Assembly: GCA_003169845.1 (NCBI GenBank)
Contig: PNAG01000021.1
Coordinates: 124,001 to 188,000, forward strand
DNA length: 64,000 bases
From: Candidatus Dormiibacterota bacterium
GTDB taxonomy: Bacteria > Chloroflexota > Dormibacteria > Dormibacterales > Dormibacteraceae
Direction of reading: 5' to 3'
Shown piece after piece: positions 28,826 through 38,084 of the stretch. Position 1 is the stretch's first letter; the number at the start of each line of letters is the position of its first letter. The position numbers and the translations under genes are program-made. The notes under the pieces were generated by a model. The model saw only the letters and a program-made list of their open reading frames with translations. It did no database searches and was not told the origin of the DNA.

Positions 28826-31548
28826 ACGCACGGCTGGGAGCGGAGCAGCGCGCGGCGGCGGCCATCGGTGGCGGTCCGATCCGAGTGGTCGCGGGCGCGG
28901 GCACGGGGAAGACCGCGGTCATCGCGGAGCGCTTCAGCCGGCTGGTGGCCGGCGGCTCGTCGCCTGCGTCGATCCTCGTCATGACCTTCACCGAGCGCGC
29001 CGCGGCGGAGATGCGCCAGCGGATCGAGGACCGGATCTGCGCCGCGGCTCCCGCTGTGGGGACTTTTCACTCGATCGCGTTGGGGTGGCTGCGTGCGGAC
29101 GGCCGCGCCGTGGGGGTGCCGGCCGACTTTCGAATCCTGGCCGGCGCCGACCGCTGGATCCTCGCCAGGGAGCTCATGTGGCAGCTCGGAGACAACGCTC
29201 TGACCGGTGACGAGCGTCCAGACGACCTGGTTGGGCCCGCACTGCAGATGCTCGAGCGTATGAAGCAGGAGCTGGTTCCGATCGGCAGGCTTGCCGCCTG
29301 GGCGCCGGCCGGCGACGACCCTGAGCGCGGTGACCTGATGCGCGCGTGTGTCCGGTTGTTTCGCGCCTACGATCGCGAATGCCGGAAGCGCCGCCTCCTC
29401 GACTTCGAGGACCTGCTCGTGCTCACCGTCCGGATGCTCGAGGAAAACGCGAAGCTCCTGGACCAGTACACCGCGCGCTATCGAGACGTGCTCGTCGACG
29501 AGTACCAGGACCTGAACCTTGCGCAGGAACGCCTGGTCGAGCTCATCGCCTCGAAAACCCAGCCGTTCGTCGTCGGCGACGACGATCAGTCGATCTATCG
29601 CTTTCGAGGGGCGTCCCGCGCCAGCCTCGAAAGGTTCATCGCCAGCTTTCCAGGCACTGGCACGATGACGATGGGCCGAAACCGGCGAAGCTCGCGACGC
29701 ATTGTGGCGGCGGCCGCCGCGCTGATCGGGAACAACGGCAACAGGCTCCCCAAACAGCTGGTCTCGGCCATGCCAGGACCCGAGGTCGAGCTCTGGAGCT
29801 GCCCGGACGGACACACCGAGGCCACAGCCATTGCCACGCAGGCGGCGGACCTGGTTGAACGTGGAACATCCCTGCGGCAGATCGCGGTCCTGTGCCGAAC
29901 CAATGCGATCGCACGGCCGATCGCATTGGCCCTCGCGGCCCAGGGACTTCCGCACGTGGTGATTGGAGGCCGCGGTTTTCACGACCGCGCCGAAATCAGA
30001 GATGTCATCGCTCTGCTGCGCGTGCTGCGCGACCCCGGCGACGTGGTGGCCATAGCCCGGTCCATCACCCGCCCGCCTTTGAGCCTCGATCTCTCGAGGG
30101 CCCTGGCGGTGCTTCGGGATCGCGGCGAACAGCCGCCCCTGGACGCTGTCAAGGCCTGGAAGCCGGCGGCATCGTTCGCGAGCCTGCTGGAGGAGCTGAC
30201 CGCGGACTCCACACGTCTCGACGTGCGCGATCTGTTCTTCGAGCTGATGAACCGCACCCGCTACCTCGAAGTCGTTGGCGAAACACTGGAGGCGGGGGAG
30301 GCGGCGCGCGTCACCGCCAATGTGAGCCGCCTGGCCGAGATGATCGCTGAGTTTTGCGAAACCGCGGTCGATCGGTCGCTGACCGCTTACATGCATCACC
30401 TCGACCTCGTCCTGCTTTCCGGCGAGGACGAGGAGCCGGCTCCAGTCGAGACGGCGGACGACGCGATCCACGTCATGACCATCCACCAGGCCAAAGGGCT
30501 GGAGTTCGACGCCGTCTTCGTGCCGGGGCTGGTCGAAGGGCGCCTGCCGCAGTCGGGGAGGTCGCCTCGGTTCGAGCTGCCGCCTTCCGTCCTCGAGCCG
30601 CTCGTTCGGGGCCGCGAGGACGTAGTCGCCGAAGAACGTCGGCTCCTTTACGTCGCGATGACTCGAGCCAGGCGTCACCTGTACCTGACCCGCGCCTCGC
30701 ACTACGAAGGCGGCCGCCGATGGAGACATTCGCGCTTTCTGGACGAGGTGCGGGCAGCGGGTGCGCGCACGGTTTGCGAGCGTGAGTTCGAAGCCGCGGC
30801 GCAGCCGCCCCCGCGTCGCATGCCACCGAAGCAGCCCGGCAAGGTGGTGCTTTCGTTCAGTGCTATCGCCGCCTACAGGGAATGCCCTCGCCAGTACTGG
30901 TTCCGCCAGGAGCAGCGTCTGCCAGCCGTGCAGAGCGCCGAGGCCGTTCACGGCGTGATCCAGCACGAGGTCTTGCGCCAGGCGGGAGAGGCTCGCAGGA
31001 GCGGCCGGCAGGTGACAGCGAAGGCGCTGAGGTCGATTCACGATGAGGTGTGGCGGCTGAGCGCCTTTCCGGATCCGCGTCGTGCCGCCACTTTCAAGCG
31101 CATCGGCGCCGCCCAGTTGGAGGCCTATCGCAGCCGTGGAGGATTCGACGCAGCGCCCGAGTTTCTCGAGCATCCTTTCAGCGCCGCTGTCGACGGATGG
31201 ACCCTGCGCGGCGTCATCGATCGCATCGACCGCACAGACGCGGGCTGGCGGATTGTCGACTACAAGAGCGGCCGGCCGCTGACTCGGCGCCGGCGGGATC
31301 TCCAGGTCGCGCTATATGCGATCGGCGCCAACAATGCGCTGCGACTTGATCCCATCGAGCTGGAGGTGGTCTACCTTGCGACGGGCGAAAGCGTCAAGGT
31401 CGAGAAGGTTGGCGAGCTCGTCACCGACGCCACCGGCCAGGCCACCGAAGTTGCGGCGGGAGTCAGAGAGGGAATGTTCGAAGCGCGACCGGAGCGCCGG
31501 CGCTGCCGGCTCTGTCCTTACCGGCTCGCCTGCGCCGACGCCCTGTAA
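28822..31548 (+). CDS. UvrD/PcrA-type helicase fused to a RecB-like Fe-S nuclease
   Basis: This 908-residue fusion protein unwinds and probably cuts DNA. The helicase part has Walker A VAGAGTGKTAV (~23-33), motif Ia MTFTERAAAEM, motif II VDEYQDLN, motif III VVGDDDQSIYRFRG, motif V MTIHQAKGLEFD and motif VI LLYVAMTRAR. The C-terminal domain is a PD-(D/E)XK nuclease with GVIDRIDR and WRIVDYKSG. It is framed by the cysteines of an AddB/Cas4-type iron-sulfur cluster: one in YRECPRQYW and three in CRLCPYRLAC. It resembles the AdnAB class. It overlaps dciA by 4 nt. Confidence 0.9.
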   Translation: MNARLGAEQRAAAAIGGGPIRVVAGAGTGKTAVIAERFSRLVAGGSSPASILVMTFTERAAAEMRQRIEDRICAAAPAVGTFHSIALGWLRADGRAVGVPADFRILAGADRWILARELMWQLGDNALTGDERPDDLVGPALQMLERMKQELVPIGRLAAWAPAGDDPERGDLMRACVRLFRAYDRECRKRRLLDFEDLLVLTVRMLEENAKLLDQYTARYRDVLVDEYQDLNLAQERLVELIASKTQPFVVGDDDQSIYRFRGASRASLERFIASFPGTGTMTMGRNRRSSRRIVAAAAALIGNNGNRLPKQLVSAMPGPEVELWSCPDGHTEATAIATQAADLVERGTSLRQIAVLCRTNAIARPIALALAAQGLPHVVIGGRGFHDRAEIRDVIALLRVLRDPGDVVAIARSITRPPLSLDLSRALAVLRDRGEQPPLDAVKAWKPAASFASLLEELTADSTRLDVRDLFFELMNRTRYLEVVGETLEAGEAARVTANVSRLAEMIAEFCETAVDRSLTAYMHHLDLVLLSGEDEEPAPVETADDAIHVMTIHQAKGLEFDAVFVPGLVEGRLPQSGRSPRFELPPSVLEPLVRGREDVVAEERRLLYVAMTRARRHLYLTRASHYEGGRRWRHSRFLDEVRAAGARTVCEREFEAAAQPPPRRMPPKQPGKVVLSFSAIAAYRECPRQYWFRQEQRLPAVQSAEAVHGVIQHEVLRQAGEARRSGRQVTAKALRSIHDEVWRLSAFPDPRRAATFKRIGAAQLEAYRSRGGFDAAPEFLEHPFSAAVDGWTLRGVIDRIDRTDAGWRIVDYKSGRPLTRRRRDLQVALYAIGANNALRLDPIELEVVYLATGESVKVEKVGELVTDATGQATEVAAGVREGMFEARPERRRCRLCPYRLACADAL

Positions 31549-32768
31549 CGGGCCGCGAGCAGAAGGCACTCGCGCGCGATGTCCGAGGAGGCGTATGGAT
31601 GAGCAAGCTCCTGGGCCTTGCGTGACATCTCGCGCCACGTCGGTCCGCCTTCGGCCAGGACCCTGACCTCATCGAGCAGGTCCGAGTCTTTCGGCGCGTA
31701 GGCGCCGAAACCAGAGTCGACGACGTAGTCGACGTTTGGGGTTTCCTGTCCCGGCAGAAAGCCGGTGATGATCAGCGGCAGCCCTGTGGCGAGCGCCTCA
31801 GCGATCGCGCCGGGACCTGCCTTCGTCACCACCATATCGCAGGCCCGCATCAGCTCGGGCATGTAGTCGACAAACCCCAAGACCAGGGTTTGGGTCGCGA
31901 AGCGAAGCTCCTGCAAGCGCCGCCGCAGCTTCTCGTTTCGTCCGGCCACGACTACGAGCTGCCACTGGTACGGCTCCCAGGCGAGGGCGCGCACCTGCTG
32001 TGTGAGATGTCCGACCCCGGCCGCACCGCCCATCACCAACACGGTGAACCGGCCCTCGTCGAGACCGAACCGTCGGCGCAGTGCCTGCTTCTCGCCTGGA
32101 GCAGGCGGCCGGAAACGAAGGTCGACGGGAAGCCCGAGCAGCTTGACCCGGTCTACCGGGACCCGGCGTCTCAAGGCCACCTTGCGCGCGAGCTCGGTGG
32201 GAGCGATCACCAGGTCGGCCTGGCTGAAGGTCCAGCCGCGGTGAAAATCGACGAGGTCCGTGATCACCGTCATGAGCGCGCGCGGCCGGCCGCTCTTTCG
32301 AATCGCCTGGTGGCTGATGTGATTGAGCAGCGGGTGCACCGACAGCACCACGTCGGGGTCGTGGGACTTCAAGAGATCGATCACCGACTTGCGCACGCCA
32401 GGACCGAAGACGGCGCGGATCGCAGCGAAAGCCGGCCTGGTGTTGCTCGTGTGGTAGACCGCCCCCCACGCGGCGCGCGACCGGCGGATCACCGGCGAGT
32501 AAAGAGAGGCGAGCCTGCTGACGACGGTAGGGCCCTGCCCGATCAATGGGTCTGCGACAGTCACGATGCAGCTGGGGTCGAGCAGCTTGAGAGCGTCGGT
32601 CAGGGCGCGCGCGGCGGCCCGGTGGCCCCCACCCGTATCGCTGAAAAGGATCAGGATCCGCGGCGAATCGCCTGCAGGTGTCGGTAGGAGGGGCGGCGCC
32701 TTGGGAGGGCCGGCGTCCGCCGGCTCGACGGTTACTTCCGTCGCGCCGCCGCGCGGCGCGCGATCCAC
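31518..32768 (-). CDS. MGDG-synthase/MurG-like glycosyltransferase
   Basis: This ~416-residue GT-B enzyme resembles diacylglycerol glucosyl/galactosyltransferases: the N-terminal ILILFSDTGGGHRAAA matches MGDG synthase, and VVTKAGPGAIAEALATGLP matches the C-terminal nucleotide-sugar site. It probably glycosylates a membrane lipid. The start is uncertain. GTG 32768 overlaps the cytochrome gene by 37 nt, and no standard start lies between it and the catalytic domain. A GTA overlapping the cytochrome stop is an odd alternative. The 3' end overlaps the convergent helicase gene by 31 nt. Confidence 0.82.
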   Translation of the reverse strand: MDRAPRGGATEVTVEPADAGPPKAPPLLPTPAGDSPRILILFSDTGGGHRAAARALTDALKLLDPSCIVTVADPLIGQGPTVVSRLASLYSPVIRRSRAAWGAVYHTSNTRPAFAAIRAVFGPGVRKSVIDLLKSHDPDVVLSVHPLLNHISHQAIRKSGRPRALMTVITDLVDFHRGWTFSQADLVIAPTELARKVALRRRVPVDRVKLLGLPVDLRFRPPAPGEKQALRRRFGLDEGRFTVLVMGGAAGVGHLTQQVRALAWEPYQWQLVVVAGRNEKLRRRLQELRFATQTLVLGFVDYMPELMRACDMVVTKAGPGAIAEALATGLPLIITGFLPGQETPNVDYVVDSGFGAYAPKDSDLLDEVRVLAEGGPTWREMSRKAQELAHPYASSDIARECLLLAARYRASAQASR

Positions 32769-33328
32769 CGCATGTTGTACTGGGAGAGGAGGAAGGTGAC
32801 GAACACCATGGCGATGATCCCGATGCCGACCCACAGGATGGTTCGCTTGGCGAGCTCACCGGGAGCGAGCGGCGCGTTTCCTGCTCCCAGCGTGTTCTGC
32901 TGGATGATGTAAGCGGCCAGGTCTTTGACGTCCTGGTCCGTCAGCGCGGCGTTTCCGCCCTTGGGCGGCATCGCGATCTGCTTGGGGTCATGGGGCTGCG
33001 GCGTGCGGCCGTTGGTGATGATGTTGATCAGGAAAGTCGGGTCGAGGGGGTTAGACACGCCAGGCAGCTTGTCGATCGGGTTGAGGACCGCGCCGATCCC
33101 TCCTTCGAGGCTGGCGCCGTGGCAGGTGGCGCAGTTCTGGCCGTAGAGAGCGGCTCCCCTTGTGGGGTCGCCAGGTAGGGCTGCCGCGGTGCTGCCTGAG
33201 GGTGACGGCGAGGGGGAGCTGGCCGCCAGCGTCGTGATCGCCGTCAAGGCGACCAGCACTGGTATCGCAAGCGCGACCAGCGCGGAAAGCTTGAAGCCCT
33301 TCGGGAGGCGCATCGCGCGCCAAATCAT
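32732..33328 (-). CDS. Membrane-anchored monohaem cytochrome c
   Basis: This 198-residue exported protein has an N-terminal signal or anchor (LSALVALAIPVLVALTAITT), a Ser/Pro-rich linker and a class I cytochrome c domain. The domain has the haem motif CATCH and the distal Met in IAMPPKGG. A C-terminal membrane helix (ILWVGIGIIAMVFVTFLL) and a basic cytoplasmic tail follow. ATG 33328 has GAGG upstream. It resembles cytochromes that donate electrons to terminal oxidases, but no oxidase genes lie nearby. Confidence 0.9.
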   Translation of the reverse strand: MIWRAMRLPKGFKLSALVALAIPVLVALTAITTLAASSPSPSPSGSTAAALPGDPTRGAALYGQNCATCHGASLEGGIGAVLNPIDKLPGVSNPLDPTFLINIITNGRTPQPHDPKQIAMPPKGGNAALTDQDVKDLAAYIIQQNTLGAGNAPLAPGELAKRTILWVGIGIIAMVFVTFLLSQYNMRWIARRAAARRK

Positions 33329-33446
33329 AACTACCTCTATTCCCGGACCTCGGCGGGAATAGCTGCTGAGCGCGTAGGTTTTACTGGTATGGCATCCTGC
33401 TCGCCGGTCTCTCGTTCCGGCTTCTGCTGCGTCTCACGGCGCTGGC

Positions 33447-34757
33447 TTGACGCGAGATCGGCCTACCGTGGCTGAGGCGACCCGACTGATCGACGACCGC
33501 GCCGCCCGCAGGCGGATCGCGGTCATCTCCATGCACACGTCCCCGACGGCTTCGTTGGGCCAGAACGCAAACGGCGGCCTCAACGTATACGTAAGAGAAG
33601 TCTGCACCGCATTCAGCGAACACGGCATCGCCACCGACATCTTCACCCACAAACAGTCCATCGATGACCCGGATGTCGAAACGCTTGCCCCACTCTCGCG
33701 GGTGATCTACCTCCCCGCGGGCAACGGGCTCGACAAGTACTCCCTGTATCGCGAGGTGCCCTCGTTCGCCGCCCGGATCAAGGAATTCGCAGTCCGTCAG
33801 GACCTCCGCTATGACCTCCTGTACTCGCACTATTGGCTGTCGGGTGAGGTCGCCTGCCTGCTCCGGCCGGAGCTCGCCACCGGCTGGGCTCACATCGCGC
33901 ACACGCTGGGATTGGTCAAGAATCGCACCCTCGCCGCCGGCGCCCGGCCGGAGCCCGAGCTTCGCATCCGTATCGAGGCCGAGCTCGCTGAACAGGCAAA
34001 CCTTCTGATCGCTTCCACCGACGACGAGGCGCACGAGCTGATCGCCGGCTACGGGGCCGACCCGGAGCGCGTCTGCGTGGTGCCTCCCGGGGTCGACCTC
34101 GGGATGTTCCAGCCCATGGATCGGGCCGATGCCCGGCGCGAAATCGGTTACCGCAGCGGCCGTCTCCTCCTGTTCGTCGGCAGGCTGGAGCGGCTCAAGG
34201 GTGTCGAGGTTGCGATTCGAGCCCTCGGGCTGTTGCGTGACCGGCAGCATGATGACGTGCGGCTTTTGATCCTGGGCGAGGACAGCCACGAGGGCGAAGA
34301 GAGCGAGACGGAGCGACTCAAGGCGATTGCCTCAGAGGTGCGGGTACGCGATCGAGTGGACTTCGTCGGTTCGGTCGCCCACCACGAGCTGCCGTACTTC
34401 TACGCCGCGGCCGATGTCTGCGTGATGCCGTCTTACAGCGAATCGTTCGGCCTGGTCGCACTGGAAGCGCAAGCGTGCGGCTGTCCCGTCGTTGCCTCGG
34501 GGGTTTCCGGGCTGCGCTCGGTCGTCCGCGACGAGGTCAGCGGCTACCTTATCGACGAGCACGACCCGGCGGCGTACGCGGAGCGAATCGGACGCCTGCT
34601 CGAGAACAGCGAGCTCGCGCAGCAGATGGGGCGCCGAGGCCGGCTGCTGGCTCAACGGTTCTCCTGGTCGCGCACGGCCGACAGGCTGGAAGAGCTCTTC
34701 GAGCAGGTCGTCGGGCGAAATCAGGCCCTGGTCCAGGCGAGCGCGCGGCAAGAATAG
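33447..34757 (+). CDS. GT4-family glycosyltransferase (MshA/sucrose-synthase-like)
   Basis: This ~436-residue retaining GT-B enzyme has the N-terminal GGLNVYVREV loop typical of MshA and sucrose-phosphate synthase, LLFVGRLERLKGVEVAIRAL, and the E-x7-E motif in ESFGLVALE. The product could be an inositol, sucrose or lipid glycoside; MshA itself is not proven. The start may be TTG 33447 or GTG 33468. Its end overlaps the convergent lipoprotein gene by 37 nt. Confidence 0.85.
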   Translation: MTRDRPTVAEATRLIDDRAARRRIAVISMHTSPTASLGQNANGGLNVYVREVCTAFSEHGIATDIFTHKQSIDDPDVETLAPLSRVIYLPAGNGLDKYSLYREVPSFAARIKEFAVRQDLRYDLLYSHYWLSGEVACLLRPELATGWAHIAHTLGLVKNRTLAAGARPEPELRIRIEAELAEQANLLIASTDDEAHELIAGYGADPERVCVVPPGVDLGMFQPMDRADARREIGYRSGRLLLFVGRLERLKGVEVAIRALGLLRDRQHDDVRLLILGEDSHEGEESETERLKAIASEVRVRDRVDFVGSVAHHELPYFYAAADVCVMPSYSESFGLVALEAQACGCPVVASGVSGLRSVVRDEVSGYLIDEHDPAAYAERIGRLLENSELAQQMGRRGRLLAQRFSWSRTADRLEELFEQVVGRNQALVQASARQE

Positions 34758-36313
34758 GGAAACGAGCTCGGGTCGTATCGCGTCAGTGCCGTAGGTCGCG
34801 TCCCGTCCGCATTCATGAGCCAGACCTGGTTTCCGCTGATGAACGCGATCTGATGCCCATCCGGTGACGGGACCGGGGCTGAGAGGTCCACGGTGGGGTC
34901 TGCCGGGAAAGCGGACCCGGCAGTCAACGCGGCAGGCGGAGCGACGACGTTGACCACGAACGCCTTGTGAGAGCTGTTTGCCGCCGACTGCACAGCCGCA
35001 GCGAACACGAGGTGGGTCGAGTCCGGAAGCCAGGCCGGGGGACCGAGGTCTCCGGAGGCGACTGTGGTCGTCGTGCCGGCTCCTGCAAAGTTCTTGACCT
35101 GGAGGCTGGTCGCCCCGCCGTCGTCGCGCAGATACGCGATGCGGTCTCCTGACGGCGCCCAGGTGACGTCGCTGACCGCGCTCGTGTCGACGGCAAGCTG
35201 GTAGCGCGCCCGCAGGCCGACGTCATAACCCCAGATCTTGTTCGGCGCAAGCGCGCCCTGCACGAACGCGATCCTCAATCCATTGGGCGCGACCGTTGCC
35301 TGCGCCACATCGGTGGCGATCACCTCGTCAAGCCCGTCGGCAGCCTGTCGGTGCAAGACCCCGGCGTCGTCGATGAACGCATAGCCCATGCCCGAAGCAA
35401 GAGCGCCCGCCCACGCACCTTTGAAGGAGAGCTGCACGGTCCCGCTGCCCGGTACGAACTGGGACCAGGCCTCGCCATCGCCCTGGATGAGAAGACTCTC
35501 GCCGCCTGGCGCCCAGCTGAACGAGCGCACCGCGCTGTCGTTGAACAGCTGGCGCGGGAAGGCGGTCTCGTTGACCATCCACAATCCACCCGGGGCCCCC
35601 CCGGTGCCGTCGGTGGCGAAGGCAAGCCAGCCCTTCAGCGCCTGTGGAGAACCTGTCGCGAAGCGGATGGTCTGGTCGCGGCCCAGCTGGTTGCCATCGA
35701 TATCGAGGGCCGCCGTGTTGACCGACACCTGGTAGGTGGTGTCGGGAGCGAGGAGCTGAGACGGGGCGATGACGGCTCGGCGGCCATCAGTAGGGTCCAA
35801 CCGCACGTCAAACGGGATGCTGGGGTTGAAGGTGAGCGCCGACCGCAGGCTTGTCACGTTCATCTCGCGCGTGAAGACGAAAGTGATGTATGCGGCCGGG
35901 TCTACGCCTGTGTCCGCGTCCGAGGGCGTCGAGGTGGCGAGGTCAGGAGGACCCTCGGTCACGAATGACCAATGGTGGCGCAGCGAGTAGGTGTTGCCCA
36001 CGAGGTCTCGATAGCCGGCCTCGAGTATCACTTCGTAGGTTGTGCTCGCCTGCAGGGTGGTGTGGTTGTAGACGAGCTGGCGCGCGCTCTCCCAATGCAC
36101 AGTACCGTCGGACACCGGGAAGAGATGAAGCCGGCTTTCCACGGACGCCTGATCGACGGCGTGGTCGAACGCGATCCTGATCGGGGCGGCCGTCGAAACT
36201 TCGATCGCGCCGCGCTGGGGCGAGTAGTCGACGATCTGGGGCGGGTTGCCGCCGCAGGCGGTCAGCGGAATCAGCAACAGCGTCCCGATCGTCGCGCCGG
36301 CGAACAGGCGCAT
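34721..36313 (-). CDS. Lipoprotein with Ig-like domains and a beta-propeller
   Basis: This ~530-residue exported protein begins with a lipoprotein signal (RLFAGATIGTLLLIPLTACG, lipobox Cys at ~20). Two bacterial Ig-like (Big_5) domains follow, each with an Asp/Ala-rich AFDHAVDQASV or VFTREMNVTS strand. A TolB/WD40-like propeller comes next, with repeats such as FSWAPGGESLLI, VTWAPSGDRIAYL and VPSPDGHQIAFI. The start at 36313 is chosen for the signal peptide and the GGGAGGG upstream. Function is unknown; the architecture suggests surface binding or sensing. Confidence 0.82.
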   Translation of the reverse strand: MRLFAGATIGTLLLIPLTACGGNPPQIVDYSPQRGAIEVSTAAPIRIAFDHAVDQASVESRLHLFPVSDGTVHWESARQLVYNHTTLQASTTYEVILEAGYRDLVGNTYSLRHHWSFVTEGPPDLATSTPSDADTGVDPAAYITFVFTREMNVTSLRSALTFNPSIPFDVRLDPTDGRRAVIAPSQLLAPDTTYQVSVNTAALDIDGNQLGRDQTIRFATGSPQALKGWLAFATDGTGGAPGGLWMVNETAFPRQLFNDSAVRSFSWAPGGESLLIQGDGEAWSQFVPGSGTVQLSFKGAWAGALASGMGYAFIDDAGVLHRQAADGLDEVIATDVAQATVAPNGLRIAFVQGALAPNKIWGYDVGLRARYQLAVDTSAVSDVTWAPSGDRIAYLRDDGGATSLQVKNFAGAGTTTTVASGDLGPPAWLPDSTHLVFAAAVQSAANSSHKAFVVNVVAPPAALTAGSAFPADPTVDLSAPVPSPDGHQIAFISGNQVWLMNADGTRPTALTRYDPSSFPYSCRALAWTRA

Positions 36314-36427
36314 CTGCCGCGGGCCCTCCCTCTCCCGTGTCGGTCCCTCCCCCAGCCGACCTACCGTAGCCGAGGCTAAGCGAGAAACGAAGGAGAGGCA
36401 ACCCACCCTGTTAAGGCTACGTGCGGC

Positions 36428-37969
36428 TTAGAGGTGCGACTTGAGCCGGGCCCTCATCTCCTGGGCGAGCTGCTCGAGCCGCGAGGAATCCACGAAGAGG
36501 AGCGAGATGCTCGGGATCTGATCGATCGCAGCCTCGACGCCCCCGAGAGACGGGTCGGCCGCACCGAGAATGTCCTTCACCTTGCGAGCGCGGTTGCCCA
36601 GGGCGTCCTCCGCCATCGCCTGAAGCTCCGCGACGATCGCTGCCCAGTCAAGCTGCGGTCCGGAGGTCCGTGGAGGCGTGGTGGGTGCGACCTGCACCGA
36701 GGGCGGTGTCGGCTGCGTGTAGTTGGAGTAGGCACCGGTCGGGATCTGCGTGGTCGGAGGTTCTGCCGGCATGACCGGAATCGTGGGGTTGGTCGGCATG
36801 ACTGGCTCTGGCGCGGGCGCCACAGGAGCAGGCGGCGCCGGCGCAGGTGCGCCGACCTGCGAGCCGCGCGAGGCCCTCAGCCCGCCCACGATCTCGTCGA
36901 CGTCGAGAGGCGGATGCTTGGTCGCGTCGGCCGACTTGACCTCGATCATCGCGGCGGGGTCGTCGCAGAGCGCCAGCGCGCGGTCGGGCTTGTCGGAGAT
37001 GTCTCGCGATTCGCTGGTGTACGCGCCGGCGAGCTCGCCGTTGGCGAGGATGATCACCCCAGTACCGCCTGCCGACCGGATCATCACGCTGCCGCTCAGC
37101 TTGCGGTCGCTGAGAAACTTGAGAAGGGCCTTCATGTCCACCCAGGCCGCGTACAGCTCGGTATACATCGGCCTCGAAACGGTCAGCTCGTAAAGGCCGT
37201 CGATCAGCTCCGGCGAGAGTCCGACCACGTCCAGGACCCCGTGTCCGCTCGTAACGTCATCGTTGAACCGCTGCAGCGCCTCCTTGCCGAGCACAAGGCT
37301 GCCCACGTCCGCGGCACCGTCGTACATGCACTCGAGCGCCGAGCCCTCGCGGAACAGGATCAGTCCGGACGCATCGTCGGTCAGCAAGCGCACGTAGCCC
37401 GTGTAACCCTCCTTTTCGAGGGTCGTGATCAGGCGCGGGAAATCCACGAATGACGTCTTCAAGGAGTCATAGATGATCTGTCCCGCGGGAACGGGAATGG
37501 GTTCGCGTCCGTGCTTCGGCTGCGGGCGGTGCTTCACGCCGCGTCTTGGCTGGGGTGCTTCCACCTTTCTCTCCGGTTCAAGATGATCTTTGCGATCAAC
37601 GCGTGCCTCGATTCTCTCCGGCCTGGCCTCGACCTCGGCCACGGGCTCGGCAGCGGCCGGCACGCTGGACGCTGATTCTGCGGTCTGGACCAACTCCGGG
37701 ATGCCGGCTTTGACCGACTCGTCAGCCGGCAGCTTGGCCTTGGCGTCAAACTCGAAATCGCCCCTGGTCCAGTGAAGGGCGGTGACCACGGCGTCGTCGC
37801 CGGCCTTTCCATCGCTCTGGGCGTGGAAAAGATGACCGAACAGAAAGTAAAGCGAGGCCGACTGTCCATTCCCATTGCGGACGGTAAGGGTACCTGTGGA
37901 GCGCTCTCCCTGAGCAGCCTCCAGAAGTGAACGAAGGGGAATTTCGGCCAATGAGCCGTGCGCCTGCAA
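36428..37969 (-). CDS. DUF4388-domain protein with Pro-rich linker
   Basis: This ~513-residue cytoplasmic protein starts with a DUF4388 domain (PLRSLLEAAQGERSTGTLTV, then LYFLFGHLFHAQ and WTRGDFEFD). A charged linker, a second sensor-like region (GYTGYVRLLTDDASGLILFR) and a long Pro/Ala linker follow. It ends in a helical domain. DUF4388 proteins accompany small-GTPase and two-component systems. The start is read as TTG 37969 after AGGAGAAGG; an upstream frame is open but looks non-coding. Confidence 0.75.
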   Translation of the reverse strand: MQAHGSLAEIPLRSLLEAAQGERSTGTLTVRNGNGQSASLYFLFGHLFHAQSDGKAGDDAVVTALHWTRGDFEFDAKAKLPADESVKAGIPELVQTAESASSVPAAAEPVAEVEARPERIEARVDRKDHLEPERKVEAPQPRRGVKHRPQPKHGREPIPVPAGQIIYDSLKTSFVDFPRLITTLEKEGYTGYVRLLTDDASGLILFREGSALECMYDGAADVGSLVLGKEALQRFNDDVTSGHGVLDVVGLSPELIDGLYELTVSRPMYTELYAAWVDMKALLKFLSDRKLSGSVMIRSAGGTGVIILANGELAGAYTSESRDISDKPDRALALCDDPAAMIEVKSADATKHPPLDVDEIVGGLRASRGSQVGAPAPAPPAPVAPAPEPVMPTNPTIPVMPAEPPTTQIPTGAYSNYTQPTPPSVQVAPTTPPRTSGPQLDWAAIVAELQAMAEDALGNRARKVKDILGAADPSLGGVEAAIDQIPSISLLFVDSSRLEQLAQEMRARLKSHL

Positions 37970-38021
37970 GAGCCTTCTCCTGAGATCGGCCCAGCCCGAT
38001 CGGGGGGATAAAGAGAAAGTT

Positions 38022-38027
38022 AGTATA
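38022..38027 (-). promoter_or_regulatory. Possible -10 (TATACT) for the DUF4388 gene
   Basis: TATACT on the minus strand lies in an isolated AT-rich patch (38010-38035), about 50 nt before the TTG start. No good -35 is visible. The same patch could serve the divergent phosphatase gene. Confidence 0.3.
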
Positions 38028-38084
38028 GATATCGAGATCAGATCCGCGCGCCCGGAGCCGCCTGAGACCGGCGAAGCCGCCCCC

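Noticed and set aside
28711-31173. Long open frame on the minus strand (about 820 codons) inside the helicase gene
   Set aside because: It is the antisense shadow of a well-conserved high-GC gene and shows no recognisable domain.
33460-36385. Imperfect shared stretch CCTACCGT-GC-GAGGC at ~33462 and ~36361
   Set aside because: About 19 of 27 bases match in GC-rich DNA near gene starts; too short and imperfect to call a repeat family from two copies.
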